This document shows, in pieces, positions 1 to 8,486 of a stretch of 64,000 nucleotides of DNA. The position numbers and the translations under genes are program-made. The first letter of the stretch is position 1. Each line of letters opens with the position of its first letter. Location of the stretch: positions 26,552 through 90,551 of the forward strand of contig NZ_DAXS01000068.1 of the NCBI RefSeq assembly GCF_002506515.1, in the 5' to 3' direction. The DNA comes from Caldivirga sp. UBA161. Its GTDB lineage: Archaea; Thermoproteota; Thermoprotei; Thermoproteales; Thermocladiaceae. The notes under the pieces were generated by a model, which made no database searches, was not told where the DNA came from, and saw only the letters and a program-made list of their open reading frames with translations.

Positions 1-1271
1 CTTAAAACCTCAACATTACTTGTTATGAGGTAATCCCTATAAATCATGAGGATCCATGTACTCCCTAAATCATTCCACGGATATAGGTATGAGGCGCCGT
101 ATATTGGATCCTCAAGGCTCTCTTCCCCGAAGTCATGAGGGACCTCACCATTACTTATGTAGAATCCCAACAATTCATCCATTTTAACGGTTAAGTCAGG
201 GTATAAGTCAAGTAAGGCGAAAGATAATCCATCCCATGTCATTGACCCTATGGTATTCATTAATGGCGCTATTGATAATGATTCATAAACAGCTAATCTA
301 CCGTCCTTAGTTAACCATGTTGATGAAGTCAACACATATAGGCTATTTAATACGGCATCCCTTAACCAACCATCAGCATCAATACTAAGAGGCCTTAGTG
401 AACCACTGTTCTCCAAGGCATATTCAGCCACTTCCACCGCTGAGTTGAAGAAGTTCTCGTAGTAATGGCCGTATGGGTAATGATGCGGCCTTGAATTAAA
501 GAACCAGGTGATGAAGAATAATGCCTCATCATCAATCCTCCTCCACACTACTCCAGCAATCTCTTCCCTGGCATATGGCCTTATGGAGTATCTTCCTTCA
601 TCCACTACTTTACCTAGCTTACTGAATACTGAAATATCTTCAGTCATACCACCCCTAGTAGGTACCCAGTAGGAGTAACCAGAGTAAGTGTGGCACCCTT
701 TACAACCTATGAAGACCTCACCGTAAGCTGGGTCACTTTGCAGCGACCTTAAGTTCTTAAATAAAACACCATTAACCTTACCTATTATTGAGTAATTAAC
801 GCGGCCCCACCTCCTACTACCTACTATGTTTGGGAATGAGAATGCAACAGTGCCATTGCCCTTAACCCTGACTATTATTAATGGCAATGATGAATCCTTA
901 ACATTACCCTTAACAATGGGTGTATAGAATTCAATCTCACTTATTGGTAAATTACTGAACCTGTACTTAATCTTAGGATACTGAGCCTCAACCTCAATAT
1001 TATCCACGTGCCTATACTGTGGCTTAACTTCAACATTCTTGCCTGGATTAGTTTGGAGAAAGAGTGGTTCCTCACCAAGTAGTACTACGTGGAATCCCCT
1101 AATCACCTTAAGTGGATTTAACCAATTATTCATTATCGTTACATTGCCTATTGTGAGATCTGGAAAGAACTCAATGGCACCTGCACCAATACCACCTAAG
1201 GGTAGTCCGCTGTTAAGATTTCTATTACTCACTATCATTAAATACCCTTCCGGATACTGGATTTTATGCAT
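1..1271 (-). CDS. GH116 family beta-glycosidase (GBA2/SSO1353-like), C-terminus cut by window edge
   Basis: I translated this reading frame by hand; it is open for 423 codons from the ATG at 1271 to the window edge. It starts with a Gly-rich segment (GLPLGGIGAG, residues 22-31) typical of the N-terminal beta domain of GH116 enzymes. It then has a Trp/His/Tyr-rich stretch (HHYPYGHYY) and the start of the (alpha/alpha)6 domain, with TWDGLSFALL, VPHDFG and IYRDYLIT. Glu330 and Asp401 have the spacing I recall for the nucleophile and acid/base of Sulfolobus SSO1353 (E335 and D406). Characterised archaeal members cleave beta-glucosides, beta-xylosides or beta-GlcNAc. No signal peptide is seen. A TATA-like CTTAAATC lies about 25 bases before the ATG, so the mRNA is probably leaderless. 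The gene is divergent from the hypothetical gene at 1316. Substrate is not decidable here. Confidence 0.85.
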   Translation of the reverse strand, partial: MHKIQYPEGYLMIVSNRNLNSGLPLGGIGAGAIEFFPDLTIGNVTIMNNWLNPLKVIRGFHVVLLGEEPLFLQTNPGKNVEVKPQYRHVDNIEVEAQYPKIKYRFSNLPISEIEFYTPIVKGNVKDSSLPLIIVRVKGNGTVAFSFPNIVGSRRWGRVNYSIIGKVNGVLFKNLRSLQSDPAYGEVFIGCKGCHTYSGYSYWVPTRGGMTEDISVFSKLGKVVDEGRYSIRPYAREEIAGVVWRRIDDEALFFITWFFNSRPHHYPYGHYYENFFNSAVEVAEYALENSGSLRPLSIDADGWLRDAVLNSLYVLTSSTWLTKDGRLAVYESLSIAPLMNTIGSMTWDGLSFALLDLYPDLTVKMDELLGFYISNGEVPHDFGEESLEDPIYGASYLYPWNDLGSTWILMIYRDYLITSNVEVL

Positions 1272-1315
1272 TATTATTTGAATAAGGGATTTAAGCCGGT
1301 TCTTAAGCCAACTAG

Positions 1316-1837
1316 GTGATGCTACTACCATTTTACAGGATTAAGAAGGAGCTTTGGATTGAGGCTTATTTAATAGGTAGGGTTGATGCGTTAGCTAAGG
1401 TTGGTTTAATTAAGTCATTTAAAACAAGTGGTGCAGATAACGGTGAATTAAAGCCCATACCCTATCAGGAGATTAGGAATATAATAAGTAATGACATTAA
1501 GTGGATTAATGATGCCATAAGTGACCTTGAGAATGGCTTAAAATTAAGGTTTAGGGATTATATACTAATCCCAATGTATAATCCAGGTCAATACATGGCT
1601 AAGGTTAACTTAAGCCTAATGGACATAGTGACCCTGCGGGTTGCTAGGAGAATATATGAGAATTTACTTAAGGTAATGCCTAAGGAGCCCCTAGGTGTCG
1701 GTTGGTTTAATGTAGCCCTGGAAAATGACATGGTTTTCATTAACGGTGAGTACGATGAAGCTTTAACTAATACTTACGCTAATAATGAAAGCTTAAGGAA
1801 GGCACTAATGGGGCTCTTATTGGGGGACCAGCAATAA
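1316..1837 (+). CDS. hypothetical protein, 173 aa
   Basis: I do not recognise the family. The protein is soluble, mixed alpha/beta, with no membrane segment and no Cys or His metal motif. It has charged helical stretches in the middle (about residues 55-75) and a short acidic C-terminal part. The frame starts with GTG at 1316 directly followed by ATG at 1319. A TATA-like TTTAAG lies about 25 bases upstream of both, so either codon could be a leaderless start. It is divergent from the GH116 gene (44-base gap) and converges on nnr, 7 bases from its stop. Codon use looks like its neighbours. Confidence 0.6.
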   Translation: MMLLPFYRIKKELWIEAYLIGRVDALAKVGLIKSFKTSGADNGELKPIPYQEIRNIISNDIKWINDAISDLENGLKLRFRDYILIPMYNPGQYMAKVNLSLMDIVTLRVARRIYENLLKVMPKEPLGVGWFNVALENDMVFINGEYDEALTNTYANNESLRKALMGLLLGDQQ

Positions 1838-1844
1838 GCATTAT

Positions 1845-3458
1845 TTATTCACCCTTAATTAATTGGCGCTTAATCAAGTACTCCCTTAATGGTTTATGTA
1901 AAGCCTCCTCAACTATCCCCTTAGTGTTTATGAATGCTGAGAATGCCTTAGGTATCCTACTTACCACATCCATTGGGGTTAAGTGGTAACCCAACTCTAA
2001 TGCGGCTAAGTCACCTGCAACACCTGTTATGAATGCTGCTATGGCTGCAGCCTCAAGGGTATCATTAACCCTATGAAGCATTGTTGCTAAAACCCCCGTT
2101 AATACATCACCGGTTCCACCAACAGTCATACCTGGATTACCGGTCATGTTTAGCTTAATCCTTGAGCCGTCGCTTACAATATCTGTGTTGCCCTTAAGGA
2201 GAATTACGCTACCTGGGCAGCATTTAGAAACCTGCTCCTTAAGCCATTGCCCTGCTTCAATTGGGTTAAGTTTAGGTACATCAATACCCAATAACTCCCT
2301 TAACTCTCCAGCATGCGGAGTAAGTACTACACCTGGCTTAAGTAGGTTAAGCCTCTTCCCAATTCCAATTGCCTTTATCGCGTCAGCATCAATAACAATC
2401 CTCTTACCTAGCTTAACCGCGGTCTCAAGTATTATGTAGACTGCCTCCATTGTTGCCTTCTCAAGTCCTAATCCAGGACCTATGGCAACCACATTAGCCC
2501 TCTCAATACCTCTAAGTACTGGTCCAATATTATCCTTACTTAAAAACTCACCTTCAAGTGGTACCGCTATTAAGTTTGGCGTCTGGGATCTAATATCATG
2601 CGCAACATCATGGGGTGCATAGACTATCGGTAAGTCAGCCCCCGTTATTAATGAGGCTAACGCAGTCAACATTATGGCTCCAGTGTAGTCTCTTGAACCC
2701 CCTATTATGGCTATTCTACCGAATTCACCCTTCTTAGAGTCAAGTTTCCTGGCATATGTTAAGTAATTTAAGTCACCAGGCCCAACTATTAACTCAGCCT
2801 CCTTTGGGATGCCTATGTCGATCACCACCAGTTCACCAACATATGGCTTAGCCTTATCGGTAATGAGCCCACGCTTAGCCTTATGCATGGTTACTGTTAA
2901 ATCAGCCTTAACAGCCTTGTCAGTAACATCACCAGTATCAGGATCCATACCTGATGGTATATCAACAGCAACCTTAGGCGCCTTTGACATGTTTATTAGG
3001 TCTATCGCCGCTGAGGCAGGCTGCCTAACCCTACCCTTAACGCCGATACCTAGGATTGCATCAATAATCACGTCAGCCCACTTAATGAAGTAATCTTGGT
3101 AGGATAATAATTCTAACTCATCCCTAGCCTCCATTATTCTACATCCCAGTAGGTTTAAGCATATCTTAAGGTTAGTGGCGGCAGGCTCCTCCCTCATGTC
3201 ACTAACCCTACCTAGTAGTATAATCACAACATCCTTACCCCAATTGTAAAGGTACCTACCAGCCACAATACCATCCCCACCATTATTGCCTAAACCAGCC
3301 ACAACAAGTATCCTGGTTGCGTTTGGCCATCTTGAGGTTATGATTTGCGCAACACCCCTACCGGCATTCTCCATTAATATTCTACTGTCAATGCCTAAGT
3401 ACGTGGTGTTGGCATCCAGAACCCTCATCTCTAATACTGATATTGCCTCACTACTCAT
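1845..3458 (-). CDS. nnr: bifunctional NAD(P)H-hydrate epimerase / ADP-dependent (S)-NAD(P)H-hydrate dehydratase
   Basis: This enzyme repairs hydrated NAD(P)H: the N-terminal YjeF_N domain interconverts the R and S epimers and the C-terminal ribokinase-like domain dehydrates the S form with ADP. The epimerase domain covers about residues 1-215 and shows GLGNNGGDG (Rossmann-type loop) and IGVKGRVRQP. The dehydratase domain covers the rest and shows GPGLG and the catalytic GGTGDVLTGV motif about 80 residues from the end. The length (537 aa) is normal for fused archaeal Nnr. The frame extends upstream to a GTG at 3473. However, TGTAATATAC centred near 3485 is 27 bases from the ATG at 3458, so I choose 3458 as a leaderless start. 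Confidence 0.93.
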   Translation of the reverse strand: MSSEAISVLEMRVLDANTTYLGIDSRILMENAGRGVAQIITSRWPNATRILVVAGLGNNGGDGIVAGRYLYNWGKDVVIILLGRVSDMREEPAATNLKICLNLLGCRIMEARDELELLSYQDYFIKWADVIIDAILGIGVKGRVRQPASAAIDLINMSKAPKVAVDIPSGMDPDTGDVTDKAVKADLTVTMHKAKRGLITDKAKPYVGELVVIDIGIPKEAELIVGPGDLNYLTYARKLDSKKGEFGRIAIIGGSRDYTGAIMLTALASLITGADLPIVYAPHDVAHDIRSQTPNLIAVPLEGEFLSKDNIGPVLRGIERANVVAIGPGLGLEKATMEAVYIILETAVKLGKRIVIDADAIKAIGIGKRLNLLKPGVVLTPHAGELRELLGIDVPKLNPIEAGQWLKEQVSKCCPGSVILLKGNTDIVSDGSRIKLNMTGNPGMTVGGTGDVLTGVLATMLHRVNDTLEAAAIAAFITGVAGDLAALELGYHLTPMDVVSRIPKAFSAFINTKGIVEEALHKPLREYLIKRQLIKGE

Positions 3459-3605
3459 GTTAATTAAGCCCACAGTCCAGGTATATTACAGTATCGCATC
3501 AACGCTAATGAACTCACGCTCTTTGGGTTCAATGTGAATAATATTATTCGCCACTAAGATTAACATGAGGAAGTGATTGATTAACATTTAGGTATAGTTA
3601 AGGCC

Positions 3606-5048
3606 TCATACCCCTATTGCCTTATGAAGCCTCATCCATACGCTTAACGCTACTGCGGCAGTAATAATTACTGTGATAACTGGGTTAATAGCCAGTGGCT
3701 GCCTCACTATTAATACTATATGAGCATTATTAACAACTGCATATGTTAGGGAAGCTATTACGCTCATTATTAGTGTTATTAAGGCTATGAAGAAGCCTAA
3801 AACACGCCTCACATAATTAATACTGGTTAAGTAAAATAGTGATGTAAGGATAGGTGCTGTAGCCCAAGTAATAATCCTAATCATTGAAATTAACCCTAGT
3901 AGGCCTGCTAATGTAAGCCCCATAGCCACCACGGCTACAACCATGAAACTAACGTAAACCGCATTAATTCCCCTGAAGTATGCCTTAGCGTACTCAGCAT
4001 AATTATTCTCAATGCCAGGTAATTCACCTGAGTATAATGTTAAAGTTAAGTTAACCACCATTGGTTTAGTTAAGTTAATAGCCATGCTTGAGAAGCCACC
4101 CCCTTCATAGGCGGTTAATGCATATGAACCACAAGGTAAGGTTAAATTTAACGCCCCTTCAACATTAGGTATAATTAATTCACCCTGATTACCTAACACT
4201 ACCACGTTTGAACCCTTCGGAGCATTTACAGTAAGCCTGCATGTGGTGGAGTTAGGCGGCATCATTGGCTTTAGTAATGGGTTCACAGTAATATTAAGGT
4301 CCTTAGGCACCTCACCCACTGGTACTGGGGTTTCATTAATGATTGCGTATATTACGTAGTAGTTAAGCGGTAGGTTAATTTCATTAACCCCCGGCTTCAA
4401 TGAACCGTAATTAACTAGGTAACTTAACCCTAGGTAACTGTACTGAATATTAATGCTCCTGTTAAGCTTATTAACTATGGTTACGTTAATACCATGCCTA
4501 ATGAACCATAATGCCCTTCCCCAGTATCCACTAGGTATGAGTATCATTGTTGCTGAACCGTAGCCGGCATTTGATAGTGATTGAGTTAAATTCATACTAC
4601 ATATTAAATATGGCTCATTACCCCTAACAATAATTAATACTGGTATGGTGACTTGCCTAATGTAGCTTGTTAATAAATGGAGCCCAGGCCTAATACCCAT
4701 TATTGTGCCTGCGTAGCATATTGACCCAGTTATGTTAGTGAAGCCTAGAATCATAACCACGTGCCTATAATCAAGTAGCGCTAAGGCAGCTACTATTGGG
4801 ATATTCTTAACTCCTAATTGGTTTAAGGCATATGAAACACTTAAGGGCACTACACCAGTGAATGGCATTAAGGAACCTCTCCCTGTTATTGCATGCATAC
4901 TGAATGGGACGCCTATTAATGTTAACCCTGCATAGGTTAATGAAGCCAGTAGCGCTAAACCATATGCTAATAACCCAGTTAGTAACGCAGTTGACACCAC
5001 ATGGCCCATTACCCTCCTAAGCATCAGTACCATGAGCTTCTTCTCCAT
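3606..5048 (-). CDS. FtsX-like multipass membrane protein with large extracytoplasmic domain
   Basis: Visible layout: one N-terminal membrane segment (about residues 17-45), a beta-rich extracytoplasmic region of about 300 residues with many Asn-X-Ser/Thr sites, then about four hydrophobic segments from residue 362 to the end. This resembles the MacB/FtsX permease plan (one TM, an external domain, a C-terminal TM bundle), but I see no diagnostic FtsX sequence motif, so the family call is tentative. It is the last gene of a three-gene operon with 5024-5860 and the SpoIIM-like gene, overlapping the upstream gene by 25 bases. No ABC ATPase is adjacent, which is unusual for a true FtsX permease. 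Confidence 0.6.
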   Translation of the reverse strand: MEKKLMVLMLRRVMGHVVSTALLTGLLAYGLALLASLTYAGLTLIGVPFSMHAITGRGSLMPFTGVVPLSVSYALNQLGVKNIPIVAALALLDYRHVVMILGFTNITGSICYAGTIMGIRPGLHLLTSYIRQVTIPVLIIVRGNEPYLICSMNLTQSLSNAGYGSATMILIPSGYWGRALWFIRHGINVTIVNKLNRSINIQYSYLGLSYLVNYGSLKPGVNEINLPLNYYVIYAIINETPVPVGEVPKDLNITVNPLLKPMMPPNSTTCRLTVNAPKGSNVVVLGNQGELIIPNVEGALNLTLPCGSYALTAYEGGGFSSMAINLTKPMVVNLTLTLYSGELPGIENNYAEYAKAYFRGINAVYVSFMVVAVVAMGLTLAGLLGLISMIRIITWATAPILTSLFYLTSINYVRRVLGFFIALITLIMSVIASLTYAVVNNAHIVLIVRQPLAINPVITVIITAAVALSVWMRLHKAIGV

Positions 5049-5860
5049 GAAATCACCAGTATTGTTAACATTGGTAGTAGAATTATTATAAGTGGCTCAA
5101 TTAACACTACTATTGGGCTACTGAGATTAATGCTAATGACTTTCTCCATACTTAGGAATAACTTAATTAAAATATACTCAACCACCACTATGATTACGTA
5201 TGATGCTGCAATGATTAATGGTATATAGGCTACTGCAGCAATAGCCCAGCCATCAATCATTAGCCTAAGTCGCTTGAAGGCATCAGTTAAGTAATTAAGG
5301 TAATTCAATGAAATGTAAATTGATGATAATGCAATAATCGCTGTGAATATTAGGTAAATTAATGTTGTGTAGCCTGCTAATTCATTGAATAATTTGGCTG
5401 TGAAGTAGGCTGAGGGATTCTGAGGTATGATTAAGGTTCCATTGATAATACTGCTTGAATTAGTAAACTTAATTATAATTGGATAACCATAATAGTATTC
5501 CCTAATTAAGGTGCAGTTTAATGCCTGCGCCACTTGAGTGCTTAGATTCCCTGGTGCTTCACTAAGCATTAAGCATTCATTGTCCTTAACATGGATTCCA
5601 TATAAGCCTGCGTAGGCTGTGTTAATTATGTAGAATGATACCTTAATCCCATTCACTGTAAGTACCCCGTAATTCACTGAGACTTTAATTAGGCTACCAT
5701 TATACTGCTGGTTATAGGCTACCGCATAGTGGGCTATTATTACTGAAATTAAGGCTATTGATGATGCTATTGAGAAGAGTAAATACCTTAACGTGAATGC
5801 CCTTAAACCTACGTGTATTGCCTTAAGCTTAAGCCTAGTATTACGCATGAATAACCGCAC
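5024..5860 (-). CDS. FtsX-like membrane protein, smaller paralogue
   Basis: The topology is a basic N-terminus, one TM (about 24-46), an extracytoplasmic domain of about 115 residues (47-160) and three C-terminal TMs (about 165-187, 205-235, 250-272), ending in a short basic tail. This matches the FtsX-type plan and repeats that of the next gene in miniature. The first ATG (5860) overlaps the SpoIIM-like gene by 20 bases. A second ATG at 5848 overlaps its stop by only 8 bases and may be the true start. It is the middle gene of a translationally coupled membrane operon. Function unknown; the absence of an ATPase argues against a classical ABC exporter. Confidence 0.6.
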   Translation of the reverse strand: MRLFMRNTRLKLKAIHVGLRAFTLRYLLFSIASSIALISVIIAHYAVAYNQQYNGSLIKVSVNYGVLTVNGIKVSFYIINTAYAGLYGIHVKDNECLMLSEAPGNLSTQVAQALNCTLIREYYYGYPIIIKFTNSSSIINGTLIIPQNPSAYFTAKLFNELAGYTTLIYLIFTAIIALSSIYISLNYLNYLTDAFKRLRLMIDGWAIAAVAYIPLIIAASYVIIVVVEYILIKLFLSMEKVISINLSSPIVVLIEPLIIILLPMLTILVISWRRSSWY

Positions 5861-6404
5861 CTACGGTGGTTAACTCAAGGTACTCTACGTAGGCAGCTAT
5901 GAAGAGTATTACCACTGATAGGAGTAGCCTAAGTACCCAATGAGTCAGGATTATGCTCAAGGACCTCCGCTTAATTACATTCACTGAGGTGTCAACTGAA
6001 TTATAGGCTGATAATGAGTATGAGAATAATTCCAGTAATCCATGAGGTAATATGGCTGATGAAACATACGCTAAAATAAGGTATAGTACGCTAACGCCAA
6101 TGCTACTGACCACAATGTAGCCAAGCGCGATTCCTGTGAATCCAATTAAAATAACATACATTATTGGGCCTATGAATGGTATATTCATTATTAAGTTAAG
6201 GCTGAGGTTATGAGTGAATATTACCATGTATGATGGGTGCCGCGCAATGTTTTCAAGCTCCTGTAACTCACTCTTACTCAGCACTTGAATACCCCTTAAT
6301 GACATTAAGTAACCGATAACCTCACCCACCGCTAAAATTAAGAATGTCGTTAAGTAGTAGATTAATACTCTTCTTGTTAAAACATGCTGCATCCTAAGCA
6401 CCAT
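5841..6404 (-). CDS. SpoIIM/DUF95-like integral membrane protein
   Basis: 187 residues with about five TMs. The sequence LPHGLLELFSYSLSA (around residue 120) matches the PHG-x-x-E signature of the stage II sporulation protein M (DUF95) family. The preceding hydrophobic loop and helix with FTHNLSLN also fit. Archaeal members are widespread and have no known biochemical function; they often sit beside other membrane genes. Here it heads an operon with the two FtsX-like proteins. An inverted repeat at 6454-6480 lies upstream. A second in-frame ATG at residue 5 (6392) is an alternative start. I see only a weak TATA-like element. Confidence 0.7.
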   Translation of the reverse strand: MVLRMQHVLTRRVLIYYLTTFLILAVGEVIGYLMSLRGIQVLSKSELQELENIARHPSYMVIFTHNLSLNLIMNIPFIGPIMYVILIGFTGIALGYIVVSSIGVSVLYLILAYVSSAILPHGLLELFSYSLSAYNSVDTSVNVIKRRSLSIILTHWVLRLLLSVVILFIAAYVEYLELTTVGAVIHA

Positions 6405-6453
6405 AGGTTACCCTTAGTTTCAGGGTTTTTGTCCTTTTCCATAATACAATAAC

Positions 6454-6480
6454 GGTAATTAATGGGAATCAGTAATTACC
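6454..6480. repeat. 8-bp perfect inverted repeat upstream of the SpoIIM-like operon
   Basis: GGTAATTA (6454-6461) and TAATTACC (6473-6480) are perfect inverted arms with an 11-base spacer, and further weaker pairing continues outwards. It lies between the stop of the small 3-TM gene (6581) and the SpoIIM-like start (6404), so it could be an operator for the operon or an RNA hairpin between the two genes. No T-run follows, so a terminator role is not favoured. Confidence 0.45.
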
Positions 6481-6580
6481 CCGCTATTATGAATTCCCTG
6501 AGGCAACTTACTTAATTTAATGAATTTAAGGAAGCGTTATTTAACAATGAATTTGCGTTAATGAATATAGTGCAATATAA

Positions 6581-6871
6581 CTATAGCCTGCTTATTCTGT
6601 ATAGCATGAATAATCCCACTAGGCTCAGTAATGTTGATACCAGCAATGGTAAGGCAATGTGGTAATCAATATTACGCATCACCCACCAGTAGTAGTATGA
6701 TGATAGAAGTATCATGCTTTGAACCAGGAATAGGAATGCAGCTGAGATTAATAATTTACCAACAGGTGTAAAGCCTGTATCCAAGTATTCTCTTAGAATG
6801 AACGCCACTAGGATTGTTTGAACCACTACCAATATTATATTAATCATCCACAATAAGTCGTTTACAGTCAT
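6581..6871 (-). CDS. small three-TM membrane protein, paralogue of the protein at 63609-63887
   Basis: The open frame runs back to 7006, but TTTATATATTAA centred near 6897 is 26 bases before the ATG at 6871, so I take that leaderless start (96 aa). The upstream extension would overlap the uS11 gene. Three hydrophobic helices span about residues 9-30, 42-63 and 72-92, and the protein ends in ISRL. It aligns over its whole length with the 92-aa protein near the right end of the window. Shared features are GFT-x2-GK-x-L after the first helix, a YY/W motif after the second, IALP before the third and the ISRL terminus. The family is not one I can name. No metal-binding motif is visible. Confidence 0.72.
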   Translation of the reverse strand: MTVNDLLWMINIILVVVQTILVAFILREYLDTGFTPVGKLLISAAFLFLVQSMILLSSYYYWWVMRNIDYHIALPLLVSTLLSLVGLFMLYRISRL

Positions 6872-6926
6872 ATAGTAGGAAGCGGTTGGAGTTAATATAT
6901 AAAGATTTTTCAACCTTAAAGCCGAA

Positions 6927-7430
6927 TTACACTCTCCTACCCCTCCTACCTCCAGGTGGCCTAATGGTATCATGGGGTATTGGAGTAACATCCTCGATTC
7001 TACCAATTATCATGCCTGCCCTAGCCAAAGCCCTAATAGCCGCCACAGCACCTGGCCCTGGAACCTTAAGCCCATATCCACCAGGACCCCTAACCTTAAC
7101 ATGAACAGCATTAATGCCCCTTGCCATGGCTATTTGAGCCGCCTTATAGGCAGCCATCATTGCTGCATACGGGCTTGGCTTATCCCTATCAGCCTTAACA
7201 ACCTGCCCACCACTAACCCTAGCCACAGTCTCGCCTCCCGTTAAATCAGTGATAATTATCATAGTGTTATTGGAGCTTGCGTAAATGTAAGCAATACCCC
7301 ACCTAAGCTTCCTCAACTGCTGCACCTGCTGGGGTGTAGTTTGAGTTACAGGTTGCTGAACCTGCTCCTGTGCTTCCCCCTGAGCCTGCTGGGTGGCTTC
7401 CTGTTCATTGGATGATGCTTCAGTAGGCAC
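6927..7430 (-). CDS. rps11: 30S ribosomal protein uS11 (S11) with Gln-rich N-terminal extension
   Basis: uS11 forms part of the platform of the small subunit. The core shows [43 protein letters not shown] and the basic C-terminus [14 protein letters not shown], all diagnostic. The frame is open back to 7652. The TATA element at 7452-7459 lies inside the longer frame and is 26 bases before the GTG at 7430, giving a 167-residue protein. The first 35-40 residues are rich in Gln, Glu, Ala and Thr and are an extension compared with bacterial S11. The gene stands alone, not in the usual rps13-rps4-rps11 cluster, and is divergent from thiL. Confidence 0.95.
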   Translation of the reverse strand: MPTEASSNEQEATQQAQGEAQEQVQQPVTQTTPQQVQQLRKLRWGIAYIYASSNNTMIIITDLTGGETVARVSGGQVVKADRDKPSPYAAMMAAYKAAQIAMARGINAVHVKVRGPGGYGLKVPGPGAVAAIRALARAGMIIGRIEDVTPIPHDTIRPPGGRRGRRV

Positions 7431-7451
7431 AATAACCGCATTCCCTAAGTG

Positions 7452-7459
7452 TTTATAAA
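7452..7459. promoter_or_regulatory. palindromic TATA box shared by divergent rps11 and thiL
   Basis: The octamer TTTATAAA reads the same on both strands. Its centre is about 26 bases from the rps11 GTG (7430) on the minus strand and about 24 and 27 bases from the thiL GTG (7480) and ATG (7483) on the plus strand. These are the distances seen throughout the window for leaderless promoters. No other TATA-like element serves either gene, so one TBP site appears to drive both directions. Confidence 0.6.
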
Positions 7460-7479
7460 GATATTTTCCACAAGCCATC

Positions 7480-8430
7480 GTGATGCTTAGGGAACTTGGT
7501 GAAGATAAGCTAATTAGAATAATGCAGTCACTGATTGGGTTAAAGTACCCTAATGCCAATAATGATGTATCATATGTTGAGTTACCTAATGTAGGCTTAC
7601 TTACCCTTAAAATTGACGGTGGCTCATTATCAAGAACTAAGGCAGACTTCATGACTTACTATGACGTAGGCTGGAGAACAACCATTGGAGCAGCCTCAGA
7701 CCTGTTTGTTAAATTAGCTAAACCAGTAGCATTAGTTACGTCATTAACCCTCAGGGGGGATCATAGTGAAGTTGAATTGGAGGAGTTGATTAAGGGTATT
7801 AATGATGCAGCCAAGGCTATTGGCGCCGATTACATTGGTGGTGACTTAAATGAGGGTAATGATGATGTATTAGACGTTGCATTACTTGGGATTGCAAGTA
7901 AACCTATAGGTAGGGTGCCTCAGTTAGGTGACGTGTTAGTTACAATACCTGAATTCGGTTTCACTGGGTTAGTCTTTAAACTCTGGTATAGCGGCTTACT
8001 TAATAATTACACTAATGACCCAATTATAGTTAAGGGGATTGAATTAACCAGAAGGCCAAAGCCCTGGATGCCTAGTTATGAATTAATCAATAGAATTAAC
8101 TGCATTAATGCATCAATGGATTCAAGCGATGGCTTAGGGAGGGTTTTGCATGAAATGGGTAAGGGCGTTAAGATAAGGGTTTACTCATTACCTGTTAATG
8201 GTGATGTTGAATTAGCCTGCCGTAGATACAGCCTAAGCCTAGAGGAGGTGATTTTTAATGGTGGTGAGGAGTACTTACCCGTATTTTCAATAAAGCCGGA
8301 ATGCCTAGGCTATTTTAAGGCTATGGGATTCATGGACTTCGCTAAAGTGGAGGAGGGTAGTGGCGTGTACTTGGATTCAAGGGAACTTAAGTACAGGGGG
8401 TGGGTTTACTTCACTAAACCAAGTTACTAA
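7480..8430 (+). CDS. thiL: thiamine-monophosphate kinase (ThiL)
   Basis: ThiL phosphorylates thiamine monophosphate to the cofactor thiamine diphosphate with ATP, in the cytoplasm. The protein has the AIR-synthase-like fold. Visible motifs are the N-terminal LGEDKLI, an acidic KIDGG stretch, the GGDLNEG metal/ATP motif (about residue 120), [10 protein letters not shown] (about 215) and NGGEEY (about 260). At 316 residues it has normal length. It starts with GTG at 7480 followed by ATG at 7483; the shared TATA box favours a leaderless start at 7483. The nadM gene follows 56 bases downstream with its own TATA element. Confidence 0.9.
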   Translation: MMLRELGEDKLIRIMQSLIGLKYPNANNDVSYVELPNVGLLTLKIDGGSLSRTKADFMTYYDVGWRTTIGAASDLFVKLAKPVALVTSLTLRGDHSEVELEELIKGINDAAKAIGADYIGGDLNEGNDDVLDVALLGIASKPIGRVPQLGDVLVTIPEFGFTGLVFKLWYSGLLNNYTNDPIIVKGIELTRRPKPWMPSYELINRINCINASMDSSDGLGRVLHEMGKGVKIRVYSLPVNGDVELACRRYSLSLEEVIFNGGEEYLPVFSIKPECLGYFKAMGFMDFAKVEEGSGVYLDSRELKYRGWVYFTKPSY

Positions 8431-8486
8431 CCCCTTAAGGTTCAGTTAAGGAAAATTTAAATAATAAATAAAGCAGTAATGCAGCC

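Noticed and set aside
6872..7006. N-terminal extension of the 3-TM protein
   Set aside because: It overlaps the conserved C-terminal coding part of uS11, and a good TATA element places the start at 6871.
7431..7652. Upstream extension of the uS11 frame
   Set aside because: It would contain the TATA box and overlap thiL. The sequence is not ribosomal-protein-like.
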